A stretch of 64,000 nucleotides of DNA. Source: a virus. Position numbers and translations under genes: made by a program. Below are positions 27,972 through 35,995 of this stretch, one piece after another. The stretch covers positions 1-64,000 of IMG/VR virus record IMGVR_UViG_3300027963_000066, one strand, 5' to 3'. Within the stretch, counting starts at the first letter, position 1; the number at the start of each line of letters is the position of its first letter. The notes under the pieces are model-generated. The model was given only the letters and a program-made list of their open reading frames with translations, was not told the origin of the DNA and did no database searches.

Positions 27972-28001
27972 ATTATACTAGATAGTAACCTTATCTGTCA
28001 A
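27972..28001 (-). promoter_or_regulatory. sigma70 promoter
   Basis: TTGACA (27996-28001), 18-base spacer, TATAAT (27972-27977) on the minus strand, located inside the 3' end of the upstream small gene and driving the block 27949 to 25178. Confidence 0.82.
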
Positions 28002-28169
28002 TAGTTCTCGACAAATACTTTTAATCTCCGGCCTAATGTTTTGATCTGTCTGCACAGCCTCACAATCTACTTCGATGGCACTTTCATCATCTTCCTGCAT
28101 TAGCCCTATAAGGAATAACAAACCTATAACAGCCAACACAGTTACAACAATATCAAAGATTTTTTTCAC
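27978..28169 (-). CDS. Small secreted or membrane-anchored protein
   Basis: 63 residues: basic MKK start, one hydrophobic helix (about 4-24), then a short acidic domain with two Cys (VDCEAVQ, SICREL). Could be an inner-membrane anchored periplasmic peptide. Overlaps the end of the 394-residue gene by 4 bases. Confidence 0.7.
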   Translation of the reverse strand: MKKIFDIVVTVLAVIGLLFLIGLMQEDDESAIEVDCEAVQTDQNIRPEIKSICRELLTDKVTI

Positions 28170-29350
28170 TTAAATACCTTCAAGATAACAATGTCCTCAC
28201 TCATGCGTCCATTGCACAGAGTTTCTGTAGTCTTAATGTTTTTAACAAACCAAGTTTCAATTCGCCGCTGTGTATTCTGCTCTTTAAACTCTTTGAGTTG
28301 TTCTGCAGGTTTACGCAGAGTCTTTTGGAAACTCTTATCAGTAAATTCTGTAATGCTGGTACCTTTGACGCTTAAACCGTTTGAAGTTTTGGCAGTGTAC
28401 ATACCAATCTTACGAGTCTTGGTATTATAAACAACTGCCAGTTGAGCACCAATAATACCTGCTGGCGGCACTGAAGTAATACCGAGCTTGGCGTCGCTCA
28501 ACATGAACTTCATTTTCTTAACCAAGTCTTCTGCTGGCTTAACTTTCTTAGCACGAGGTTTCTTAAGTACTTTCTGTTCAGCCGCAATCTGCTCACAAGC
28601 CGCCGCAATAGCTTCATAGAAGTCGATCAATTTTTTAACATTTTTGCGGCTGACATGTTTGTAACCCTCGCGGAGTTGTTCATCAGCATTACCGCTGGCA
28701 AGCTCATGAAGTTCATCAAGGCCGCTTTGGAAGTATTGTTTAATAATACGAGCATGAGCGGCCTTGGCACCCTTGCCTTTGAGCAGATTAATGATCTTAA
28801 ATGCCTTTGGGTCAAATGCATCTGGGTCTGTGATCCAGCTGTCAATAGCATAGTCGAGTTCTTCGCCCATATCTCCGGCAGTTTCGCGCAGACGATCTTG
28901 GATAGTAACCACCGGTGCTTGTGCAACCACTGGCTTGACTTCTGGTACTACTTCAATGTCAAACCGGCCATCTTCGATAACCTTGGCGATTTCTTTACGC
29001 AACCAATCGGCAGTGTTTTTGCCACCATTGAAATCTGTACGAACTTCGGGCATGCCTTTGATCAAACAACTAGCAACGGCGCCCATGGTTGTATTGCAAC
29101 GCCAATCTTTAGTTTTCTTAAAACTTTGAATAGCATCTCGGCTGTAGCCAGCACGACCCATCCAATCAATTACCTTGGGTTTAAGATCTTTGGCCGTGGT
29201 TTCCATATTGTAATAACGCATAGCGTTACGGAAGTGTTGAGAAAATTGGTCAGCGGACCAAGAATCTGCACCATCCCACTTGGGACTGTGATCTCGTTTA
29301 GAGTTTTCTCGAATGCTTTGACCAGTAATACGTTTAGTAGCTGTTGCCAT
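28166..29350 (-). CDS. Conserved hypothetical phage protein
   Basis: 394 residues, basic and helical; a Trp/His segment near the start (SPKWDGADSWSADQFSQHF) and a Lys-rich linker (about 268-285) separate an N-terminal helical part from a beta-rich C-terminus. No recognised family. First gene behind a perfect sigma70 promoter with an internal palindrome, and likely expressed early. Similar long hypotheticals occur in T4-like aquatic phages. Confidence 0.78.
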   Translation of the reverse strand: MATATKRITGQSIRENSKRDHSPKWDGADSWSADQFSQHFRNAMRYYNMETTAKDLKPKVIDWMGRAGYSRDAIQSFKKTKDWRCNTTMGAVASCLIKGMPEVRTDFNGGKNTADWLRKEIAKVIEDGRFDIEVVPEVKPVVAQAPVVTIQDRLRETAGDMGEELDYAIDSWITDPDAFDPKAFKIINLLKGKGAKAAHARIIKQYFQSGLDELHELASGNADEQLREGYKHVSRKNVKKLIDFYEAIAAACEQIAAEQKVLKKPRAKKVKPAEDLVKKMKFMLSDAKLGITSVPPAGIIGAQLAVVYNTKTRKIGMYTAKTSNGLSVKGTSITEFTDKSFQKTLRKPAEQLKEFKEQNTQRRIETWFVKNIKTTETLCNGRMSEDIVILKVFK

Positions 29351-29384
29351 GAATAGTGCTCCTTTAGTGCCTTACAATAGTTAT

Positions 29385-29413
29385 ATTATACAGGGATCTA
29401 GGCCCTGTGTCAA
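29385..29413 (-). promoter_or_regulatory. sigma70 promoter with palindromic spacer
   Basis: TTGACA (29408-29413), 17-base spacer, TATAAT (29385-29390), all perfect. The spacer itself is a dyad, CAGGG-N7-CCCTG (29391-29407), ideally placed for a repressor. Confidence 0.85.
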
Positions 29414-29439
29414 GAGACCGGTTTTACCAAAATGTCCAA

Positions 29440-29447
29440 TATAAATA
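29440..29447 (+). promoter_or_regulatory. Late promoter, exact TATAAATA
   Basis: TATAAATA on the plus strand, identical to the T4 late consensus, 22 bases before the ATG at 29470. Confidence 0.65.
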
Positions 29448-29469
29448 ACAGATTACCGGGAAACTTAAC

Positions 29470-30147
29470 ATGGAAAGTAATTGGGAATTAACCAAACAAA
29501 AAAGTCAGTATCATTTTGATCCAACTATTATAGACCCTAGATGGGATTCTGTCACCCGTTTAGGCAATTTTATTCCAAATTGGGCAACAGAACTTGAAGA
29601 AATAATCCAAAGTTCCAGGCCTGCTACATGGGCAACTCGTGCAGAATTTGTAAGACCCTTAGAAGCTAGAAAAGGTAATAAAGAACTCCAAAAAGAAGAA
29701 TACGATTTATTGCAGTCTGGATTATCCGCGGATCATCAAATCAGTCATTTAAGTTGGCATGTTCCTCCACTGTTTCAAAAGATGAGCGATCTGTTTGGAA
29801 TGGAGGACACATGGAATCGCATGCATATCCAAAAAACTGGTGAACTTTGGAATCTGCATATTGACAAACTGGAAAAAGCCTGCCCAGAAGATCCTAGCAG
29901 AGTATTAAGAGTTTTTGTTCAACTAACTGATTGGCAACCTGGACAATTTTGGCAATATGGAAATTATAATTACTGCCAATGGCGGGCAGGCGATATTACC
30001 ACATTTGATTGGCAGAATGTTCCTCACTGTACTGCCAACGCAGGGTACCATCCAAGAGTAACATTCCAGATTACAGGATTGATCACTGACAAGACCCGAG
30101 AATTTTTACAAGTATTAAATGCCGGATCTTACCAGGTAGATCAATAA
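29470..30147 (+). CDS. 2OG-Fe(II) oxygenase-like / aspartyl hydroxylase-like protein
   Basis: 225 residues. ELWNLHIDKLEK gives an HxD pair, RVLRVFVQLTDW a beta-strand, and QNVPHCTANAGYHPRVTFQITG a distal His and Arg, the arrangement of a double-stranded beta-helix oxygenase. Substrate unknown. It is a lone plus-strand gene in a minus block and carries its own exact late promoter. Identification is by spacing of the His/Asp/His/Arg residues. Confidence 0.62.
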   Translation: MESNWELTKQKSQYHFDPTIIDPRWDSVTRLGNFIPNWATELEEIIQSSRPATWATRAEFVRPLEARKGNKELQKEEYDLLQSGLSADHQISHLSWHVPPLFQKMSDLFGMEDTWNRMHIQKTGELWNLHIDKLEKACPEDPSRVLRVFVQLTDWQPGQFWQYGNYNYCQWRAGDITTFDWQNVPHCTANAGYHPRVTFQITGLITDKTREFLQVLNAGSYQVDQ

Positions 30148-30716
30148 AAATCATCATCCCAAGGTACGGGAACCCAACCTAATTTTTTTAGATCTTCTCG
30201 AATTTCATCTGTAACTATGCCTTCTGGTACATAGTCTCGACCGACCGGATCTGGAGTAGGATCATACCCATCTAATCCGTAGCCCTTTTCTTTGTTGCCA
30301 ATGCCACTACAGTACCAATCAATGTAGTCGCCCTTTTCTTGCATGTCGGCAATGATACCACCGCTATGACGCCAGCTGGCACTCCAACGTTGATCCTTGA
30401 GGATAGGCATAACATCCAATTTGATAAACTGCATGTTACACATGGCCGCATACAAGTTTTGAGCATAGTTATCACTAGCCTTTACCTTATCGCAGATCCA
30501 TTTAGTGCTACGGAGATCATACTCCATATTATCTTTTTGCCAAACAGGATCGTGAATCTTGTTAGCTTCATCGATCTTGATCTGTTCCCACATGTCAATA
30601 TAATCTTGATTGAGCTCTTCACCTGCTTCTTTTGCCCGTTTGATTGCACCTTCCTTTTGGAAGGTATGACGTTCAGGACTTGATGCTACTTCTGGCTTCT
30701 TTGAATTGTTTGACAT
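30141..30716 (-). CDS. Conserved hypothetical phage protein
   Basis: 191 residues, hydrophilic, Trp/Asp-rich (YDLRSTKWICDKVKASDNYAQ; WSASWRHSGGIIADM). Ends convergently with the oxygenase-like gene, overlapping it by seven bases. Repeatedly seen in T4-like phage genomes by my recollection; no function. Confidence 0.75.
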   Translation of the reverse strand: MSNNSKKPEVASSPERHTFQKEGAIKRAKEAGEELNQDYIDMWEQIKIDEANKIHDPVWQKDNMEYDLRSTKWICDKVKASDNYAQNLYAAMCNMQFIKLDVMPILKDQRWSASWRHSGGIIADMQEKGDYIDWYCSGIGNKEKGYGLDGYDPTPDPVGRDYVPEGIVTDEIREDLKKLGWVPVPWDDDFY

Positions 30717-31020
30717 CGGCGATTGCCTTTTTTAGTGTTTCGGAATAGTTAAGAGCCTGTTGTTCTGACATAATTAAACTGGCTTCATATTCTACATAAC
30801 CTTTGGTCAGCAGGGTCCAAATAATTTTGAAACGATTAAGTTCCCACCATTTGGATTTTTGTTGAGTATATGTAGTTACAATAACACCAGTTTCGTCTGC
30901 TTCTACCCAAACATTGTGTTGATGTGTGGGGTCTGAACATTCGCAAGGAACCCCGTACATGACAGCGTCACCCCATTCGTTATGTTTAAAAATTCCTTCT
31001 GCTGGCAGTTGTGCTTTCAT
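30673..31020 (-). CDS. Conserved hypothetical phage protein
   Basis: 115 residues. CECSDPTHQHNVWVEADETG forms a beta-sheet region with clustered Cys/His that might bind metal; helices follow. Overlaps the downstream gene by 44 bases and the upstream one by four. Confidence 0.72.
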   Translation of the reverse strand: MKAQLPAEGIFKHNEWGDAVMYGVPCECSDPTHQHNVWVEADETGVIVTTYTQQKSKWWELNRFKIIWTLLTKGYVEYEASLIMSEQQALNYSETLKKAIADVKQFKEARSSIKS

Positions 31021-31259
31021 TGAATTTTTCTTTCTTTTGAAATACCGGCCTGTGACAGATGTTCGATAGCTTCGAGGTCTTCTTCAGTGGGGTCATCGAA
31101 GTTAATCAATCGAGAATTTTCTTGTAGTTCACCGGATTTGATCATACGAGTGATTTCTTTAATCAACCCGTCTAGTTCTTCTTGAGAACCTTCAAAATTA
31201 TCAAAGCATCCGGGAGCAAACTCGATTTTAAGTTTCTTTTCTTCAGTCATTTTTTTCAT
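31017..31259 (-). CDS. Hypothetical acidic protein
   Basis: 80 residues; EGSQEELDGLIKEITRMIKSGEL is amphipathic helix, and DDPTEEDLEAIEHL is acidic. Two possible Met starts three codons apart. It overlaps the small zinc protein by 17 bases. Confidence 0.7.
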   Translation of the reverse strand: MKKMTEEKKLKIEFAPGCFDNFEGSQEELDGLIKEITRMIKSGELQENSRLINFDDPTEEDLEAIEHLSQAGISKERKIQ

Positions 31260-31410
31260 TTGGAGTTAGGGGACGGTTAATACAAAATTCACAAGTTGGG
31301 TCGTCACATTTGGACTCTGACCATTTATTACACTCTGCACAATAGTAAGCATCGTACTCTTTTGAGTACAATCTCTTAATATCACAACTGCAATTATAAA
31401 TTAGGTCCAT
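31243..31410 (-). CDS. Small zinc-ribbon protein
   Basis: 55 residues with seven Cys: CSC near residue 7, CAEC at about 24-27, then CDDPTCEFC at about 35-43. The paired CxxC motifs indicate a zinc ribbon. It overlaps both neighbours in different frames (10 bases at the start, 17 at the end), typical of the compact phage operon here. Too small to assign function. Confidence 0.7.
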   Translation of the reverse strand: MDLIYNCSCDIKRLYSKEYDAYYCAECNKWSESKCDDPTCEFCINRPLTPNEKND

Positions 31411-32243
31411 AAGCTATCACGAGCTTTGATAAGACGGATCATCATTGCTTCGTCTTCTGCTTCGTAGGCGGCTTCGATTTCTTGTAGTAGCTGGTGTGAT
31501 TTGTCACTCATTTCTTTAAGTTCGGGACTCTTATCGCCGCTGAAACTTAGCTTGCCGCCATTGGCAATACGACTTGCTTCACAGTACTCTGTCCAACCAC
31601 TGGCATCATATGGATCAGGACGATTTGGGTAGACAGTGGTCCACCAAGTATACAGTTCTTTGATCTCTCGAGCACGGATAGCTTGTCCAGTTGGCTTACC
31701 GTAGTTAGGATCACTTTCCTCTACACCCCAGTCGGAACTCATAGTCAAAGTCATTGCCCAATCAAGATGATCAAGGCCTGCTTGTGGACAACGCCATGTA
31801 CGCCAACGCCACCACCCACTGGCCCAGAATGGAGATTTGTATTTCTTACGTGCTTCTTCATCCCAGGCAATGTGACTCCATGCTTGTTCTACTTCAACAA
31901 AATCAACCAACTCATTGAATAAGCAAGGCAGAAAGCGGTTACCCACGTCGCACCATTGACCCGGTTTAATATCCCGGGGATGAGCGGTAAGACCATGAGT
32001 ACGAGTAACCCAACGGTTGTTAATGTAGTATTTGATATCATATATTTTCCTTACAGGCCAAGTGACGAAATCTTGAATGTGGCCGAGGGCTTCCTCCGCT
32101 AACCAGTAGCGAAAGTTATGCTTCATTTGGGCACGGGTAGTCCACTCGTCCCACTCTTCGGCAGTGCCTGCATCTAGCTTTTTAGTGCCACGAAGCCAAT
32201 CTGCGAAAGGACTGCATGACCAGTAATTTGAATGTTGTGCCAT
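31401..32243 (-). CDS. Conserved hypothetical phage protein
   Basis: 280 residues, exceptionally Trp-rich (a run such as FWASGWWRWRTWRC; CSPFADWLRG at the N-terminus). Mostly helical with an acidic C-terminus. It shares one base with the next gene. A family of this kind recurs in aquatic T4-like phages, but I cannot name a role. Confidence 0.78.
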   Translation of the reverse strand: MAQHSNYWSCSPFADWLRGTKKLDAGTAEEWDEWTTRAQMKHNFRYWLAEEALGHIQDFVTWPVRKIYDIKYYINNRWVTRTHGLTAHPRDIKPGQWCDVGNRFLPCLFNELVDFVEVEQAWSHIAWDEEARKKYKSPFWASGWWRWRTWRCPQAGLDHLDWAMTLTMSSDWGVEESDPNYGKPTGQAIRAREIKELYTWWTTVYPNRPDPYDASGWTEYCEASRIANGGKLSFSGDKSPELKEMSDKSHQLLQEIEAAYEAEDEAMMIRLIKARDSLWT

Positions 32244-32680
32244 TATAGTTTCTCGTAAGTTTTTGCAAAGATATCTTTTTTAACTACACCGTAGTCGTTT
32301 TCACCGTGGCGGACAATAATGTCTACACCTTTGTTATATGCCAACTTGGCTCCGTTATATTGTAACGTAACTTCACCGTTATGATCTGCTGGCTTACAAA
32401 GTTTTATAATCTTCTTCGGGCTAGCAGTTCCGTCACCGTTGTCACTTTTAAGTTTATTAAATGTTTCTGGACCGATAGGATATTGTTCACCGTCTGGTCC
32501 AGTCATAATATAATCACCCTTTTTATAAGGTACAGGGTTTTCAAGTGTATCGATCACACCGTCGTCTGTGGCTACCTCAAAAGGTTCACGTTTATCGGGA
32601 ATTTTAAAGGCTTCAAATGATCCGTCTTTAAACCAAGCATCGGTGATACCTTCCACAATATTGATAAATTCACGCATCAT
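32243..32680 (-). CDS. PGDYG-domain-like protein
   Basis: 145 residues. PYKKGDYIMTGPDGEQYPIGPETF matches the PGDYG motif region, a small beta domain of unknown function that occurs with ADP-ribosylation-related and phage proteins. Overlaps the Bax-inhibitor gene by four bases (ATGATG start). Confidence 0.6.
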   Translation of the reverse strand: MMREFINIVEGITDAWFKDGSFEAFKIPDKREPFEVATDDGVIDTLENPVPYKKGDYIMTGPDGEQYPIGPETFNKLKSDNGDGTASPKKIIKLCKPADHNGEVTLQYNGAKLAYNKGVDIIVRHGENDYGVVKKDIFAKTYEKL

Positions 32681-33366
32681 TTACGATCTCCAAAAAGTTG
32701 TAACAGATTAATAAACAAGTTGATAAAGTCCATATACAGAGTTAGTGCTCCACTAACTTCGGCGGCTGGGCTGGTATCTACACTTAGTTCCTCACGAATC
32801 TTTTGTGTATCGTAGGCAGTGAGCCCTAGGAAGATGATGATGGCTAATGCAGAGATTACCATAGCTACTGGACCGCTCTGAAGAAAGATATTAACAATAC
32901 TGGCTATAAAAATAGCAATCAAACCAACAAACATAAACTTACCAAGACTATCTAGACTCTGTTTGGTAAAGTAGCCATACACACTCATTACACCAAACAA
33001 TATAGCCGCACCCATAAAGGCTGACACAATACTACCCATAGTAAACACAGCAAAAATCATAGCAAAGCTCAGTCCCATCAAGGCCGCAAAACCATGTAAG
33101 CATAACTGTGCTATACTCTTACTTGGATTGTTGGCCAACACCATACTAACACCAAAGATTGCGGCAAGTGGCGAAAGGATCACGAGCCATTTTACCCAAC
33201 CTGTAAAAAAGAATGCCAATAACTCTGGACTGGTGCCCACAAAGTAGCTGACCATCATTGATACAATAACAGCAAGACTCATATGTCCGTAGACACGACC
33301 CATTGCTGAATTAATTTCACTAGCAGACCGATATGATACTGCATTTTCATAAGTTGTTTCAAACAT
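32677..33366 (-). CDS. Bax inhibitor-1 family membrane protein (YccA/YbhL-like)
   Basis: 229 residues with seven hydrophobic helices. RVYGHMSLAV, KWLVILSPLAAIFG, GYFTKQSLDSLGKF and the C-terminal LTAYDTQKIREEL are typical of bacterial BI-1 proteins, inner-membrane calcium-leak or FtsH-interacting proteins. In Escherichia coli YccA inhibits FtsH, so a phage copy could protect phage proteins or delay membrane stress. GGAG precedes the ATG. Confidence 0.9.
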   Translation of the reverse strand: MFETTYENAVSYRSASEINSAMGRVYGHMSLAVIVSMMVSYFVGTSPELLAFFFTGWVKWLVILSPLAAIFGVSMVLANNPSKSIAQLCLHGFAALMGLSFAMIFAVFTMGSIVSAFMGAAILFGVMSVYGYFTKQSLDSLGKFMFVGLIAIFIASIVNIFLQSGPVAMVISALAIIIFLGLTAYDTQKIREELSVDTSPAAEVSGALTLYMDFINLFINLLQLFGDRK

Positions 33367-33377
33367 AATTTTCTCCT

Positions 33378-33578
33378 TTAGGCTAATTTATCTATATTTT
33401 GACCAGGACGATTCAGAAGCCTGTTCATTTCAATTCTTTTTTGCTCGTCTACTTCGTGACGATGTTTAATGCGTTTTTCTTCTTGAATGCGATCAGTATG
33501 TCGTTGTTCTGCATGTCTGATCTCAGACCGTCTATACAATTTTGCATTGTATGCTGTAACACTGTTAATTGATGACAT
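33378..33578 (-). CDS. Small highly charged protein
   Basis: 66 residues, about 40 percent Arg/Lys/Glu/His, predicted as one long helix (RRSEIRHAEQRHTDRIQEEK). Located between the MazG-like gene and BI-1. No family recognised; may bind nucleic acid or protein. Confidence 0.65.
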   Translation of the reverse strand: MSSINSVTAYNAKLYRRSEIRHAEQRHTDRIQEEKRIKHRHEVDEQKRIEMNRLLNRPGQNIDKLA

Positions 33579-33581
33579 ATG

Positions 33582-33950
33582 CTATTTATTTAAAAACGGG
33601 GTCAAGTTTGGAGGCGTCCATCCTAGAGGTTTCAGGACTTTACCATCTTCACGCTTACGCACTTTTCCGGTATCTCGATCAATTTTGGCAAAATTAGTCT
33701 GCATAACTTCTTTCCATGCACCTTCGGCATCATACCCTGCACTATGGATAGCACCGACAGTTACAACAAGAATATCAATTAACGCATCTAATGTTTCTAA
33801 TTGATCGTGATTGTTAATAGCTTCTTTAAGCTCTTTATATTCTTCTTCAATTAATCCAAGGTACAGTTTAAATTGAGGTTGATTAAAACCTTCAACCGAC
33901 TGGTCACAGGCCCGCATAAATTTTTCTTGATCACGAAATGGGTTTGTCAT
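33582..33950 (-). CDS. MazG/HisE-like NTP pyrophosphohydrolase
   Basis: 122 residues, all-alpha. GLIEEEYKELKEAI contains the EExxE metal motif and LDALIDILVVTVG the second acidic helix (ExxD-like). Such enzymes hydrolyse nucleoside triphosphates to monophosphates; phage versions may remove host or modified nucleotides or alter ppGpp signalling. The gene overlaps the DNA glycosylase-like gene by 20 bases. Confidence 0.83.
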   Translation of the reverse strand: MTNPFRDQEKFMRACDQSVEGFNQPQFKLYLGLIEEEYKELKEAINNHDQLETLDALIDILVVTVGAIHSAGYDAEGAWKEVMQTNFAKIDRDTGKVRKREDGKVLKPLGWTPPNLTPFLNK

Positions 33951-34359
33951 ATACTTCCTCTTGTAAATATCTTTTTAATTCTTTGTCAGTGGGAGTCACT
34001 GAATAGTTGTGTTTGAAAAATATCTCGTAACTGTCGCTACCATATTTTCCGATCCCATATAACATTGTAGCATCATCTCCATCCCAAGTCAAAAAGTCTT
34101 GACTCATTTTTACTAGACGTTTATAACGAACGTTCATCATACCTAATGGTTCAATAATACTTTTAACGAACTCCTCGTTCGACTTGAGCAAGGCATACGG
34201 AGTAGGAAACCAATAAAGGAATTCTGGTAGGACCATCTTAACTGGCTTACGGCCAGTTTGATTAAGCATGATCACTCCGACCATATGTTGCCAAGGTCCG
34301 TCGATCTGTTGTTGTACCATTAGGTCGTCTCGTAATGGGTTGAACATATTATTCTGCAA
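33931..34359 (-). CDS. MBD4-like HhH-GPD DNA glycosylase
   Basis: 142 residues. WQHMVGVIMLNQTGRKPVK, IIEPLGMMNVRYKRLVKMSQDF and LYGIGKYGSDSYEIFF follow the glycosylase domain of MBD4 closely; GIGKYG is the helix-hairpin-helix and the Asp of the following DSY is the expected catalytic residue. MBD4-type enzymes excise thymine or uracil opposite guanine. It is a single domain without the methyl-CpG-binding part. With UvdE it forms a DNA-repair pair. Confidence 0.82.
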   Translation of the reverse strand: MQNNMFNPLRDDLMVQQQIDGPWQHMVGVIMLNQTGRKPVKMVLPEFLYWFPTPYALLKSNEEFVKSIIEPLGMMNVRYKRLVKMSQDFLTWDGDDATMLYGIGKYGSDSYEIFFKHNYSVTPTDKELKRYLQEEVYDKPIS

Positions 34360-34531
34360 TCTTCAATTGTTTTTCGTTATAGATATGCAATGCACCTGCA
34401 ATCTCAGGTACAGTACATTCTACTACTACTCTACGCTCTCCGGCTAGTGTATCAAATACTGACACAACAACTCCGGGCCATTTATAGCCGCTAACCTTTT
34501 CTACTCGATCACCTACTGCAAGTAATGCCAT
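34349..34531 (-). CDS. Small SH3-like (KOW-type) protein
   Basis: 60 residues, beta-rich: VGDRVEKVSGYKWPGVVVSVFDT is a KOW/SH3-like opening. Small beta-barrels of this type often bind RNA or protein. SD GGGAG. Overlaps the glycosylase gene by 11 bases. Confidence 0.7.
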   Translation of the reverse strand: MALLAVGDRVEKVSGYKWPGVVVSVFDTLAGERRVVVECTVPEIAGALHIYNEKQLKIAE

Positions 34532-34533
34532 TT

Positions 34534-34767
34534 TTATCTCCCTGTTGATGTACGTGTTACTTTTGGGCCGGTAGTAACAAAATCCATACCGGCCATTCTT
34601 CCCTCGTAAAGTCTACCATTCCATTTCATAGGCAACTTCACGCTTTTATTCAAGACCACTATTAATTTGTCTTTTTCTTTAAATTCAAGTATCTCCGCTG
34701 AGGCGTTCTTGCCACTATTTCCCACCTGTTGAACAATGCATGTATCTTCGTGTCTAGTAATTTCCAT
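34534..34767 (-). CDS. Hypothetical beta-rich protein
   Basis: 77 residues. Alternating strands (EILEFKEKDKLIVVLN; KLPMKWNGRLYEG) suggest a small beta-barrel, perhaps PilZ-like, but no defining motif is present. Overlaps the upstream gene by 14 bases. Confidence 0.62.
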   Translation of the reverse strand: MEITRHEDTCIVQQVGNSGKNASAEILEFKEKDKLIVVLNKSVKLPMKWNGRLYEGRMAGMDFVTTGPKVTRTSTGR

Positions 34768-35371
34768 GATCTTCCTTTATGATTGAATGAAAAATTTCCA
34801 CAAGTTCTTGATCTACTGCTGTGTACAAGATTTGATTAAATGATTTCCAATAATCAAAATTCTCTTGGCTAAGGTTGTAATCTTTTACAAACCTACCTTC
34901 AACAATATCTGCAAACTCTATATTAACACAGTTTTCAAAAGATTCAAAGTCTTCTACGACAATTTGGACATAATGTTCAGCAGGATGTTCTGGATAAAAT
35001 AATCCACGCGATTGCCACGCCCGTAAAAATCTATAGAACTTACTTTTTACTGTTTGGGTAGTAATAGAAATAACTTGATCAAAATCTGCAAGATATTTTT
35101 TTGGAATACAGCTAGGATGGCAGTGCGAGCCTACCCAAATATCATCTCGATCGAGAATGTTCTTGATCCATTTATTTTCTAATTTGGTTTTTTGAGCCAA
35201 CCATCGATCTTCGTCAAACTCTCTATAGACATGAGAATTATCGCCAATTTTAAAAACATTATGTTCTCTATTATCGACTATTTGATCTTTTATTACAATA
35301 TTAGCTTTGTTATTGAGTAAATCGCATACAAGACCGCCGGCAGTGTAGTTTGAAAAACAAACAAGATTCAT
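34754..35371 (-). CDS. Hypothetical protein, possibly sulfotransferase-like
   Basis: 205 residues. CFSNYTAGGLVCDLL at the N-terminus resembles a degenerate P-loop-like 5'-binding loop, and later segments (DIWVGSHCHPS; QVISITTQT) resemble sulfotransferase-type folds seen in other proteins of this window. Weak evidence; could be an unrelated alpha/beta protein. Confidence 0.5.
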   Translation of the reverse strand: MNLVCFSNYTAGGLVCDLLNNKANIVIKDQIVDNREHNVFKIGDNSHVYREFDEDRWLAQKTKLENKWIKNILDRDDIWVGSHCHPSCIPKKYLADFDQVISITTQTVKSKFYRFLRAWQSRGLFYPEHPAEHYVQIVVEDFESFENCVNIEFADIVEGRFVKDYNLSQENFDYWKSFNQILYTAVDQELVEIFHSIIKEDHGNY

Positions 35372-35378
35372 TGATCAC

Positions 35379-35687
35379 CTAACTTGGGTGTCCCCATCGA
35401 AGATAGTATTCACTTAGTTTTTTCATTTCCATTTCGGCAATGATCAAATATATGTGCCCGTATGTAAGATGATCTACATGTCGATGCCACTCCGGAGTAC
35501 CATTAATTGAATTTGACATGACAAACTTTCCTGCTTCAGTCTGTTGCCATTCGTGTATAGGTTGCGCTACAAACAGGTCCGGGTCCTCAACATCACTCAT
35601 TCGGATCTTGTGAAATACTACCTTGTGAATTTCTTCAACAATTTCTTTGCCGTTTTCCTCAACAACCTGATATCTTACTGATCCCAT
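35379..35687 (-). CDS. Conserved hypothetical phage protein
   Basis: 102 residues. KVVFHKIRMSDVEDPDLFVAQPIHEW and the C-terminal RWGHPS are highly charged/aromatic. A stretch I recall in T4-like phage proteins. Overlaps the next gene by 13 bases. Confidence 0.7.
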   Translation of the reverse strand: MGSVRYQVVEENGKEIVEEIHKVVFHKIRMSDVEDPDLFVAQPIHEWQQTEAGKFVMSNSINGTPEWHRHVDHLTYGHIYLIIAEMEMKKLSEYYLRWGHPS

Positions 35688-35995
35688 GATAAATGAAATA
35701 GTGTAATAAATTTTTCAGCTTCTCGGCGAGATTTAAAATCCCACATGTCCCACGCCATGCGATTGCAGTTGGGCCAGTCCTTTAATTTTTCTTCTACCCA
35801 TTTAACACATTTGTCTAGAGAACCACTTGGCATAGGAGAACCCGCATCATCAACTGTTCCCCAATCTTCTACCAGTTGCAGTCGGTACCAATAGTTTGGT
35901 CCATTAGCTCTCCGATGCAATGTGGGTTTAATGGTTGAATTGGTCATCTTCGCCCACTCTTTAATCACCTTGTCTAATTCGTCAAATGCGCTCAC
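35675..35995 (-). CDS. Hypothetical protein
   Basis: 106 residues, mixed; aromatic-rich (NYWYRLQLVEDWGTVDDAG). No recognised family. Overlaps neighbours on both sides by 13 and 4 bases. Confidence 0.68.
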   Translation of the reverse strand: MSAFDELDKVIKEWAKMTNSTIKPTLHRRANGPNYWYRLQLVEDWGTVDDAGSPMPSGSLDKCVKWVEEKLKDWPNCNRMAWDMWDFKSRREAEKFITLFHLSWDQ

